Positions 7,650 to 15,729 of a stretch of 64,000 nucleotides of DNA are shown piece by piece (the stretch's first letter is position 1; the number at the start of each line of letters is the position of its first letter). The position numbers were made by a program, and so were the translations under genes. Source of the DNA: Brevundimonas variabilis. Its GTDB lineage: Bacteria; Pseudomonadota; Alphaproteobacteria; Caulobacterales; Caulobacteraceae. The stretch spans positions 62,001 through 126,000 of the forward strand of contig NZ_JACHOR010000002.1 in NCBI RefSeq assembly GCF_014199945.1, in the 5' to 3' direction. The notes beneath the pieces were generated by a model. It saw only the letters and a list, made by a program, of their open reading frames with translations, ran no database searches and was not told the origin of the DNA.

Positions 7650-9578
7650 TCAGCACGCTTCCAGCGGGTCGAGCTTGAGCGCTGCGTTGCCGATTGATCG
7701 CAAGGCCTGACGAGCAGGCGCAGTCGGTACCTCTGGGACATTTTCGTCGATGCCTTGATGGGCTGCGTGAACGGGATTGGCACCGTTCGCCGCCTCGCAG
7801 GAGTGACCGCCAATCTGGAAGCGCTTGACCAGATTGCCGAGAGTCAGCGACTCCCGCGTGAGATTCTGACTGGCGGCCGTGGTCTGTTCGACCATGGCCG
7901 CATTCTGTTGCGTGACCTGATCCATCTCGTTGATCGCAGTGTTGATCTCGCTCAGACCGGTCGCCTGTTCCTTCGAGGCCTGCGCCATCGCCTGGACCAG
8001 CCCGTCGATATGGGAGAACTGTGAAACGACCTCGGTCAGTGCCTCGCCCACCCTGGCGACCAGTCCAACGCCGCTCTGGACGCTGTCCGAGGATTCCGCG
8101 ACGAGGGTCTTGATCTCCTTCGCCGCTTCGGCGGATCGCTGGGCGAGAGCCCGGACTTCCTGCGCCACGACGGCAAAGCCCCGTCCGGCATCACCAGCCC
8201 GTGCGGCTTCGACGCCAGCGTTCAGAGCCAGCAGATTGGTCTGGAAGGCGATCTCGTCGATCACACCGATGATCAGGCCGATCTCGCGAGACGAGCTGTT
8301 GATCCGCTTCATGGCTTCGACGGCCTGGGTGGCCACCACACTCGATGTATCAACCGTCTGCCGGCCCTGTGTAACCGCGACCTGAGTGTCTGCAGCGTTG
8401 TGCGCTGTCTGGCGCATCGTGGCGGTCACTTCGTCGAGTGCCGCTGCTGTCTGTTCGAGACCAGCGGCCTGACGTTCCGTGCGGCGCGACAGGTCGTCTG
8501 CAGCCGAGGATATCTCGTGCGCACCGCCCTCGACCGCAGTGGCGACCTCGATCACATGGGAGATTGTCTCCTCCAGCACCTGAAGGGAGTCATTGAAGTT
8601 GATGCGGAGGGTTTCGAACTCCGGCGGGAAAGTGACGTCGATGCGATGCCTCAAGTCGCCAGAGGCCAGGCCTTTCAGACCGGCATCGAGCGCAGCGACA
8701 ACCCGATCGCGGCTCTCGGAACTGGCGGCGATTTCAGCGGCACGGCGCTCGCTTTCCGACTGGTTCTGGACCTCTTGCTGTCGCTCGCGCGCGGCGCGGC
8801 GTTCCAGAACGGCTTCGCGAAAAATCCCGACGGACCGGGCCATGTCGCCAATCTCGTCGCGGCGTCCCTGGTGGGGGACGTCCTGTTCGTAATTGCCGTC
8901 CGCGAGCAGACCCATATAGGCCGTCATGCTCAGGATTGGCGTGACGACCTTGGCCCGAAGCATCAGCAAGCCACCGATCACGACGGCCAGCATCAGGGCC
9001 GATGCTGCGGCGAGCAGGATGAAGATCACCTGGCTGGTCTTGTCGGCCTTTTCGACATACCCCGCCGCTGACGCCGTCGCCTGTACCGAGAGTTCGTCGA
9101 TGATGGCGCGATGCGCGCTATAGGCCTCGGTCAGGGAACGGATCGCAGCGTTGATAGCCACTGTGTCGCCTGCCTTCAGCGCGGGCAGGTATCGCTGGTC
9201 AAGAATCGTCCAGAACTTTTTCACCTCGACATCAGAGCGATCAAGGTTGGAACGAATGTCTGCAGGCAGGTCGACCGTCCGCCAGAAGGTATCGCGGGCC
9301 TCGTAAGCCGTGTGGAGGCCGTCGAGCGTTTCTGCATGCAGGGCTGCATTGACGGGCTCGTCGGCCCCTCGATGGGCAACGAGCAGCGATTCCACGAGAT
9401 ACAGCGGTGGAGGCAGTATGTCCGCGAGGAGCATGTCAGCCTCGGTCCGCTGCTGGGATAGGGGACCCCCGACCCGCAGTTCCATGAGAGAGAAGACCGC
9501 CATCCCCGTCGCCAGCATGAAAGCCAGCATCAAGGATGCTGCAAAGAGCCTAAGTGCCCATGCAATTCGAATTGCCAT
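7650..9578 (-). CDS. Methyl-accepting chemotaxis protein, paralogue 1 (no C-terminal tether)
   Basis: A membrane chemoreceptor of 642 residues. The N-terminus has a transmembrane helix (ALRLFAASLMLAFML), followed by a helical periplasmic ligand domain, a second transmembrane helix ([19 protein letters not shown]) and a HAMP domain. The long signalling coiled coil has the hairpin tip [19 protein letters not shown]. The start at ATG 9578 follows a strong GGGGAGG ribosome binding site. It lies directly downstream of a close paralogue in the same orientation, which indicates tandem duplication. Its C-terminus ends DPLEAC, where the paralogue has the CheR/CheB tether-like DEWEEF. Confidence 0.93.
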   Translation of the reverse strand: MAIRIAWALRLFAASLMLAFMLATGMAVFSLMELRVGGPLSQQRTEADMLLADILPPPLYLVESLLVAHRGADEPVNAALHAETLDGLHTAYEARDTFWRTVDLPADIRSNLDRSDVEVKKFWTILDQRYLPALKAGDTVAINAAIRSLTEAYSAHRAIIDELSVQATASAAGYVEKADKTSQVIFILLAAASALMLAVVIGGLLMLRAKVVTPILSMTAYMGLLADGNYEQDVPHQGRRDEIGDMARSVGIFREAVLERRAARERQQEVQNQSESERRAAEIAASSESRDRVVAALDAGLKGLASGDLRHRIDVTFPPEFETLRINFNDSLQVLEETISHVIEVATAVEGGAHEISSAADDLSRRTERQAAGLEQTAAALDEVTATMRQTAHNAADTQVAVTQGRQTVDTSSVVATQAVEAMKRINSSSREIGLIIGVIDEIAFQTNLLALNAGVEAARAGDAGRGFAVVAQEVRALAQRSAEAAKEIKTLVAESSDSVQSGVGLVARVGEALTEVVSQFSHIDGLVQAMAQASKEQATGLSEINTAINEMDQVTQQNAAMVEQTTAASQNLTRESLTLGNLVKRFQIGGHSCEAANGANPVHAAHQGIDENVPEVPTAPARQALRSIGNAALKLDPLEAC

Positions 9579-9622
9579 CGAGCGCCTCCCCATTTCTGGG
9601 AGACGATCGTGTAACGATGCTC

Positions 9623-9637
9623 TTAAAAAATGAGTAA
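9623..9637 (+). promoter_or_regulatory. CtrA-like site upstream of chemoreceptor gene
   Basis: TTAA-N7-GTAA differs at one position from the Caulobacterales CtrA consensus TTAA-N7-TTAA. It lies about 45 nt upstream of the chemoreceptor start, and a further TTAAC half-site is nearby. Control by CtrA would be plausible for a chemotaxis gene. The region is AT-rich, so a chance match is possible. Confidence 0.3.
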
Positions 9638-9851
9638 CGAGGTTAACGCGGCTGTTTCGGAACCCGAACAGCACTCAACAGCGCGCTCAACCCAATGTCG
9701 GTTCGAGCTTCTGAGCTCGTAAGCCTTGTCGCCCTGTCCGCAACTGGCAGACGCGCACTTGGCTTTGATGCCGTCGACCGGGCGGCGGCAATCCTGGGAT
9801 CAGACGCGCAGACCTTGTCGCAGAGGCAAAGGTCCGGCCCGCCGGGTCAGA

Positions 9852-11786
9852 TCAGAACTCCTCCCATTCGTCGGCCTTGAGTGCCGTATTGCCGATCGAA
9901 CGCAGGGCTGGACGGGCAGGGGCCTGCGTTCCAGGTCTAACCCGCCGCTCGATGCTGTCCTGAGCGGCGTGCACCGGATTGGCGTGACGCACGGCAGGGG
10001 AGGCCTGGCCATTGATCTGGAAGCGCTTCACCAGATTTCCAAGGTTCAGCGACTCTCGCGTGAGGTTGTGGCTTGCGGCTGTTGTCTGTTCGACCATGGC
10101 CGCATTCTGTTGCGTAACCTGATCCATCTCGTTGATCGCAGTGTTGATCTCGCTCAGACCGGTCGCCTGTTCCTTCGAGGCCTGTGCCATCGCCTGGACC
10201 AGCCCATCGATGTGGGAGAACTGTGACACGACCTCGATCAGGGCCTCGCCGACCTTTGCAACCAGTCCAACGCCGCTCTGGACGCTGCTTGAGGACTCGG
10301 CGACGAGGGTCTTGATCTCCTTGGCGGCTTCGGCGGATCGCTGCGCGAGAGCCCGGACTTCCTGCGCCACGACGGCAAAGCCCCGGCCGGCATCACCGGC
10401 CCGCGCGGCCTCGACGCCAGCGTTCAGAGCCAGCAGATTGGTCTGGAAGGCGATCTCGTCGATCACACCGATGATCAGGCCGATCTCGCGAGACGAGTTG
10501 TCGATCCGCTTCATGGCTTCGACGGCCTGGCTGGCCACGACACTGGAGTTCTCGACGGTTTGCCGGCCTTGGGTCACGGCAACCTGGGTGTCGGATGCGT
10601 TGTGCGCTGTCTGGCGCATCGTAGCGGTGACTTCGTCAAGTGCCGCTGCAGTCTGTTCAAGGCCAGCGGCCTGACGTTCCGTGCGGCGCGACAGGTCGTC
10701 TGCAGCCGAGGATATCTCGTGCGCACCGCCCTCGACCGCGCCGGCTCCTTCGATCACCTGAGCGATCGTCTCCTCCAGCACCTGAAGGGAGTCATTGAAG
10801 TTGACCCGCAGCGTCTCGAACTCCGGCGGGAAGGTGATGTCGATGCGATGTCTCAAGTCGCCAGAGGCCAGGCCCTTCAGGCCAGCATCGAGCGCGGCGA
10901 CAACCTGGTCACGGCTTTTGGCCTCGGCGGCGATTTCAGCCGTGCGCCGCTCGGCCTCGACGACGCTACGGGCGTCGTCTTCCTGCTGTTGTTCGCGTGC
11001 GGCACGACGCTCCAGCACAGCTTCACGGAAGATGCCGACGGATCGGGCCATATCGCCGATTTCGTCGCGGCGCCCCTGGTGAGGGACCTGTTTCTCGTAA
11101 TTTCCGTCCGCCAGCTGGCCCATGTAATTCGTCATGCTCAGGATCGGCGTGACGACCTTGGCCCGGAGCAGTAGCAACCCACCGATCACCACGGCCAGCA
11201 TGACGGCCGAAGCCGCCGCAAGCAGGATGAAGATCATCTGGCTGGTTTTGTTGGCCTTCGTAACAATGGCTTCAGCGGATGCTGTGGCCTGGACCGCGAG
11301 TTCGTCGACGACGGCCCGATGAGCGCTGTAGGCTTCGGTCAGGACCACAATCGAGGCATTCATGCCTGCCACGTCGCCGGCTCTCAGGGCCGGCAGGTAT
11401 TGCTGGTCGACAATTCGCCAGAACTTCTTCACCTCGACGTCAGAGCGATCCAGATTGGCGCGAATGTCGGGGGCCAAGTCCACGGTCCGCCAGTAGGTGT
11501 CACGGGCATCATAGCCAGCGCGCAGGCTCGCCAGTGTTTCAGCGTGCTGTTGCGCCTTTGCGGGCTCCGTCGCCCCACGATGTGCCACCAGCAGGGATTC
11601 CACAAGGTAGAGCGGTGGCGGCAATATATCTGCCAGCAGAATGTCGGCCTGCGTGCGTTGCTCTGACAGCGGGCCTCCGACACGCAGTTCCATCAAAGAA
11701 AAGACGGCCATTCCGGTCGCCAGCATGAAGGCCAGCATTAACGCTGCCGCAAAGAGCCGGAGGGCCCCCGAAATCCGAATTGCCAT
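9852..11786 (-). CDS. Methyl-accepting chemotaxis protein, paralogue 2 (with C-terminal pentapeptide)
   Basis: A membrane chemoreceptor of 644 residues with the same layout as its downstream neighbour: transmembrane helix, periplasmic helical domain, transmembrane helix, HAMP and signalling hairpin ([19 protein letters not shown]). Most residues are identical between the two proteins by eye, with divergence mainly in the ligand-binding region and near the C-terminus. It ends in EWEEF, which fits the x-[FW]-x-x-[FY] pentapeptide that tethers CheR and CheB. ATG 11786 has an AGGA 8 nt upstream and is preferred over 11795. A 273-nt gap separates the two genes. Confidence 0.93.
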   Translation of the reverse strand: MAIRISGALRLFAAALMLAFMLATGMAVFSLMELRVGGPLSEQRTQADILLADILPPPLYLVESLLVAHRGATEPAKAQQHAETLASLRAGYDARDTYWRTVDLAPDIRANLDRSDVEVKKFWRIVDQQYLPALRAGDVAGMNASIVVLTEAYSAHRAVVDELAVQATASAEAIVTKANKTSQMIFILLAAASAVMLAVVIGGLLLLRAKVVTPILSMTNYMGQLADGNYEKQVPHQGRRDEIGDMARSVGIFREAVLERRAAREQQQEDDARSVVEAERRTAEIAAEAKSRDQVVAALDAGLKGLASGDLRHRIDITFPPEFETLRVNFNDSLQVLEETIAQVIEGAGAVEGGAHEISSAADDLSRRTERQAAGLEQTAAALDEVTATMRQTAHNASDTQVAVTQGRQTVENSSVVASQAVEAMKRIDNSSREIGLIIGVIDEIAFQTNLLALNAGVEAARAGDAGRGFAVVAQEVRALAQRSAEAAKEIKTLVAESSSSVQSGVGLVAKVGEALIEVVSQFSHIDGLVQAMAQASKEQATGLSEINTAINEMDQVTQQNAAMVEQTTAASHNLTRESLNLGNLVKRFQINGQASPAVRHANPVHAAQDSIERRVRPGTQAPARPALRSIGNTALKADEWEEF

Positions 11787-12434
11787 CGTTTGCATCCTGT
11801 TATCGTGCCGGCAAATAGAACGATGTTATTAAAAAACGAAAAACAGATTTTCTACTAAAAGATCAGCCAGTTTTTGAAAAACAATCGCTGGTCCGTGAAA
11901 ATTAATAGTAAATATGGCTGGTTAATACGCAGAATGCTTACGCGCAGACAATAGAGCGCCTGATGTTTCTTTGAAAAACGCGAAAACACGAAAAGTGATC
12001 TATCAGGTGATCAGCACCAACGCGAACGCAACACCGAATACTCTGAAACCGAGTCCGCAGAAGATAACCGTGAAAACCTATACGAGTTCACGGTCTGAAC
12101 TGAACAATCCTGCGTTTGAATCACTCTCGATACTGGGACGCATACGCTTGACGATGCTGGTCTGGTGACACAGCAAGACGTCCCTTGTCTGTTTGTGTTC
12201 GCCGGTGCTGTCCACACCGTCGGTACCTGAAATGGGGATAGAGAAGCGAGGCGGACAAAAGGACGCGCAACCTCTCAAATGAGGTTTCAGGCTGACGACG
12301 CTTGTGCTGAGCAGGTGGCGTTGCTCGATGTTCGCGATACGCGAGCAATCGGTCGATGGAAACGTCGTCATCCGCAAGAACGGAGCGCTGTGTTGCACGC
12401 CAGGTCGTCGAGGACGACTGTCGACAGTCGCGAT
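11787..12434. other. AT-rich gene-free region between chemoreceptor and tRNA-Cys
   Basis: This stretch of about 650 nt is visibly richer in A and T than its surroundings, especially 11820-12140. The left part must hold the promoter of the chemoreceptor. A small hairpin (AACCTC-N6-GAGGTT) lies at about 12269-12286. A 65-codon frame at 11971-12168 has no ribosome binding site or coding character. I found no copy of the tRNA-Cys 3' end that would mark an integration site. Confidence 0.4.
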
Positions 12435-12508
12435 TGGAGGCCTGACCGGGAATCGAACCCGGGTGCAAGGATTTGCAGTCCTCTGCGTAACCACTCCGCC
12501 ATCAGGCC
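12435..12508 (-). tRNA. tRNA-Cys (anticodon GCA), canonical
   Basis: A standard 74-nt cloverleaf: acceptor GGCCTGA with TCAGGCC, D-arm GCGGAGTGGTTACGC, anticodon loop CTGCAAA (anticodon GCA) and T-arm CCGGG-TTCGATT-CCCGG. The discriminator is U73 and CCA is encoded. U73 and GCA are the main cysteine identity elements. A second, divergent cysteine-type tRNA lies at 47033-47109. Confidence 0.97.
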
Positions 12509-12564
12509 ATTGGGGTCCGTCGGAGAACCCCTCGATCGCGAGGGGCGTTCGCTATCAGATCGGA

Positions 12565-12592
12565 TTGTCCCCTGCAACGCGCGGACCTATAA
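12565..12592 (+). promoter_or_regulatory. Promoter of the PCMT-like gene
   Basis: TTGTCC (12565-12570) and CTATAA (12587-12592) are separated by 16 nt. The predicted start near 12599 leaves a leader of about 37 nt before the ATG at 12636. The promoter faces away from tRNA-Cys, whose own promoter should lie in the same interval on the other strand. Confidence 0.55.
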
Positions 12593-12635
12593 GCGCGTCC
12601 GATTTCTGACTTTCCCGGCTTTCAGGATGCCTACC

Positions 12636-13265
12636 ATGAACGTTTCCGCTGCGCGCAAGATCATGGTGGACTCACAGGTCCGCGTGAATGACGTGACCGA
12701 CCGCGCCTTGCAGGCGGCCATGCTGGTGGTGCCGCGCGAGCGTTACTGCGCCCCGGATCGCGCCCATGCTGCCTATGCCGAGGTCGAGGTCGAGATCGCC
12801 GGCTCACGCCGCCTGATGCAGGCGCGTGATGTGGGCAAACTTCTGCAGGCGCTGGCGGCGCGTGAAGGCGAGACCGCGCTGGCGATTGCGGCACCCTATG
12901 CCGGTGCGGTGCTGGCGCAGATGGGCCTCAAGGTCACAGTCCAGGAAGCCGATCCGTCAGTCATGGCCGTGGTCGAGGCAGGGCTCGCGGAAGCCAGCGT
13001 CGAAACGGCGGTCGCTCCGTTCGATGCACCCGCCGGATCCGGGTTTGATATCCTGATCTGCGAAGCCGCCGTGGCGCACAGACCCGACGCATGGATCGCG
13101 GCCCTGAAGGACGGGGGCCGCATGGTTCTGGTCGAGCGGGCGGGGCACGGTGGCAAGGCTGTACTCTATGTCCGGGGCCGCGAAGGCGTGTCGCGCCGCG
13201 AACTTTTCGATGCGGCTCCGCCGATGTTGGCGGATCTGGCCCCGGCGCCGGTTTTTGCGCTTTAG
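12636..13265 (+). CDS. PCMT-family protein, probably without methyltransferase activity
   Basis: The 209-residue product resembles protein-L-isoaspartate O-methyltransferases: the N-terminal ARKIMVDSQVR and the VPRERY region match the family start. The glycine-rich SAM motif I (normally like GxGxGY) is replaced by LAIAAPYAGAV, so methyltransferase activity is doubtful. The chosen ATG 12636 has an AGG 9 nt upstream; ATG 12627 is an alternative. In alphaproteobacteria such a gene commonly precedes tolC, as here. A role in envelope or type I secretion biogenesis would be inference. Confidence 0.72.
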   Translation: MNVSAARKIMVDSQVRVNDVTDRALQAAMLVVPRERYCAPDRAHAAYAEVEVEIAGSRRLMQARDVGKLLQALAAREGETALAIAAPYAGAVLAQMGLKVTVQEADPSVMAVVEAGLAEASVETAVAPFDAPAGSGFDILICEAAVAHRPDAWIAALKDGGRMVLVERAGHGGKAVLYVRGREGVSRRELFDAAPPMLADLAPAPVFAL

Positions 13266-13395
13266 GATTGAAGGCGCGACGGACGTGGCGTGCCGTCGCG
13301 TGAAAAAAACTTAACTGGCGTTCGGCCAGTGTCGTCGTCACTACATCCTCAGTGATACTCTCGCGCGTCAACGATGCGTGTCTCGGGAACTGCTC

Positions 13396-14919
13396 ATGCT
13401 GAATCGCTCGCGCGCGCTCGCCACAGTCGCTCTGGTCGCCCTGACTGCGGGGATGGCCGCTCCTGTCTGGGCCGACACGCTGCAGGAGGCGATCGCGCTG
13501 GCCTATCGCACGAACCCGACCCTGCTCGCCCAGCGGGCCCAGCAACGGGCTCTGGACGAGAGCGTGCCGCAGGCGCGGTCCGGGCTGCGGCCGACCATCG
13601 ATCTGTCCGCCAGCGCGTCCTACACCCGAACGGACTCCGAGGCGGGTACGCGTGATCTGGACGGCGACGGCGTGCCCGAAACGATCCCTGGTGGCGTGAC
13701 CGAATCAGACAATGGCGGTGTCTCTGTCGGCCTGGCGCAGAACGTCTGGACAGCCGGCCGGGTCGGTCGCCAGATCAATGTCGCCGAGGCCAACGTCCTG
13801 GCCGGGCGCGAGAACCTGCGCTCCATCGAGCAGCAGGTGCTGGCGTCGGTGATCCAGACCTATGTCGACGTTCAGCGCGACATGGAGATCCTCCGCATTC
13901 GCCAGGAAAACATCGCCGTCCTGCGCCGGCAACTCGAGGAGTCCAGTGCGCGGTTCGAAGTGGGTGAAATCACACGCACAGACGTCGCCCAGTCCGAATC
14001 GCGCCTTGCCCAGTCGGAAGCCGATCTGGCTTCGGCCCAGGCTCAGCTTTCCGTCTCGAGGGCAGCCTATTCTGCTGTGGTCGGCCAGGCGCCGGCCGAC
14101 ATGGAAGTGCCGCCACCCTTGCCGGGGGTTCCGACTGATTTTGAAGCCGCAATGGATATCGGCCTGGTGGAGAACCCGAACGTCCGGGCTGCGCAGTACC
14201 AGTTGCAGGCTGCGGAGGCCCAAGTGGCTGCCGCTCGGTCGGAATATCTGCCATCGGCCCGTTTGACCGCGTCCTACGGCGGGTCCGACGAGCTTTCAGG
14301 TTTCAATCCCGGCGCGCGGACGAGCTTCCAGGCAGGGGCCTCGATCTCCGTGCCCCTGTTCACCGGCGGGCTGAACCAGTCGCGGGTGGCCCAGGCACTC
14401 GAGCGTGCGAATGCCGCCCAGATCGGGGTCGAGGGCGAGCGCCGAAATGTGCTCCAGGATGTCAGCAGTGCCTTCGCGCAGGTTGTCTCTGCCCGCGCAA
14501 CCGTTGCCGCCGGCAACGAGGCCGTGCGGGCAGCCACGGTCGCCGCCGAGGGCGTACGTCAGGAAGCCCAGGTCGGACTGCGCACGACGCTCGACGTCCT
14601 CAACCAGGAACTGGAACTGCGGGCGTCCCAGGTGACCCTCATCAGCGCCCGTCGCAACGAATATGTCGCGCAGGCACAGCTCCTCGCGGCCATGGGACGG
14701 CTCGAGGGGGGCGACCTGGTGCCGGGGATCGAACAGTATGACCCGGAAGCGAACTACAAGGTCGTCCGCAATCGCGGAGCCCTGCCGTGGGACGGGATTA
14801 TCGAATCGATTGATCGGCTTGCCGCGCCACCGATCGTTCCCGCTGCTGATGCGCCGGACGCCCCGATCGATCAGCAACTGAAGTCGGAAGTCGTCCAGAC
14901 CGCTCCGTCAGCGGATTAG
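13396..14919 (+). CDS. tolC: TolC-family outer membrane efflux/secretion protein
   Basis: This is an outer-membrane channel of the TolC type for type I secretion or drug efflux. A signal peptide is evident (ALATVALVALTAGMAAPVWA, cleaved before DTLQEA). Two TolC repeats follow, with typical segments such as LQEAIALAYRTNPTL and GLRTTLDVLNQELEL. From ATG 13396 the protein has 507 residues; an in-frame GTG at 13378 is possible. In Caulobacter crescentus, from memory, the S-layer export component RsaFa lies directly upstream of popZ, and popZ follows here. No matching ABC transporter or fusion protein is in the window. Confidence 0.9.
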   Translation: MLNRSRALATVALVALTAGMAAPVWADTLQEAIALAYRTNPTLLAQRAQQRALDESVPQARSGLRPTIDLSASASYTRTDSEAGTRDLDGDGVPETIPGGVTESDNGGVSVGLAQNVWTAGRVGRQINVAEANVLAGRENLRSIEQQVLASVIQTYVDVQRDMEILRIRQENIAVLRRQLEESSARFEVGEITRTDVAQSESRLAQSEADLASAQAQLSVSRAAYSAVVGQAPADMEVPPPLPGVPTDFEAAMDIGLVENPNVRAAQYQLQAAEAQVAAARSEYLPSARLTASYGGSDELSGFNPGARTSFQAGASISVPLFTGGLNQSRVAQALERANAAQIGVEGERRNVLQDVSSAFAQVVSARATVAAGNEAVRAATVAAEGVRQEAQVGLRTTLDVLNQELELRASQVTLISARRNEYVAQAQLLAAMGRLEGGDLVPGIEQYDPEANYKVVRNRGALPWDGIIESIDRLAAPPIVPAADAPDAPIDQQLKSEVVQTAPSAD

Positions 14920-15055
14920 GCGGCCCCGAAAAACGCCCGTTGATTCCGCGTGGCGTTGATGCGACGACAGGCGTGTGGGGAAGGGGCGGTTCGGTCGCCC
15001 GGACCTCGATCTAATGCGGATCCCGCATCCCGTTCGTGCTCGACCGAGGTTACCA

Positions 15056-15640
15056 ATGACTGATCCGACCGCCCCGGAACCGACGATGGAAGAGATCCTG
15101 GCGTCGATTCGCCGGATCATCTCTGAAGACGACGCCCCCGCTGCTGCTCCGGAGCCCGAGCCCGTCGCAGCCGCAGCGCCTGCGCCCGAGCCTGTGGCAG
15201 CGGAGCCGGCGCCGGAGCCGGTCGATGTGGCACCGGCCCCCGAACCGTTTGTCGCCGAGCCCGAACCTGCTGATGACGATGTGCTGGAACTGACGGATCG
15301 TTACGAGGAAGCCTCGCCCGAGAGCATAGGCGATTTGGATTTCGCTTCTCCGGAGCCCGCACCGCCCGTGCCATCCGCATATGACTCGCTGGTGGGTGAC
15401 AGTGCGGCCGCGAGCGCAGCCTCTGCCTTCGCGGGCCTGGCCGCCAGCTTCAAGGCCCCCGAGCCAGCACCTGCAGCACGCAATCATGACCTGAACTTCG
15501 CCAGTGGCGCGACGGTGGAAGGCATGGTCGCCGAGATGTTGCGGCCGATGCTGAAGGATTGGCTGGACGCCAATCTTCCGGGGATCGTGCAGACGGCGGT
15601 CCAGAAGGAAGTCGAACGCATCGCCCGTAGCGCCGGCTAG
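15056..15640 (+). CDS. popZ: Polar organizing protein PopZ
   Basis: PopZ assembles into a polar matrix that anchors the ParB-bound chromosome origin and recruits cell-cycle proteins. The N-terminal helix [20 protein letters not shown] and the following IISEDDAPA are near-identical to Caulobacter PopZ as I remember it. A long acidic proline-rich linker follows (residues about 25-145, Ala/Pro/Glu repeats). The C-terminal oligomerisation helices include [20 protein letters not shown]. The length of 194 is close to the Caulobacter protein. ATG 15056 was chosen because it begins the conserved N-terminus. Confidence 0.93.
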   Translation: MTDPTAPEPTMEEILASIRRIISEDDAPAAAPEPEPVAAAAPAPEPVAAEPAPEPVDVAPAPEPFVAEPEPADDDVLELTDRYEEASPESIGDLDFASPEPAPPVPSAYDSLVGDSAAASAASAFAGLAASFKAPEPAPAARNHDLNFASGATVEGMVAEMLRPMLKDWLDANLPGIVQTAVQKEVERIARSAG

Positions 15641-15675
15641 CTTCACCTGCGATCCGATCAAGGCTAGATCATTTC

Positions 15676-15703
15676 AGGGCGGCTCCGGTGGGGCCGCCCT
15701 TTC
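15676..15703 (+). terminator. Possible terminator after popZ
   Basis: GGGCGGC (15677-15683) pairs with GCCGCCC (15693-15699) across a 9-nt loop and is followed by only three T residues. It lies 36 nt after the popZ stop and ends 27 nt before valS. The short T-run makes termination uncertain. Confidence 0.45.
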
Positions 15704-15729
15704 GCATTTCTGTTCGATTGATTTCAAAC

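Noticed and set aside
11971..12168. A 65-codon open frame in the AT-rich region
   Set aside because: There is no ribosome binding site, the composition is biased and no domain is seen.
15641..15729. T-box or other amino-acid-sensing leader for valS
   Set aside because: The 89-nt gap is too short and has only a simple hairpin. T-boxes are not expected in this lineage.
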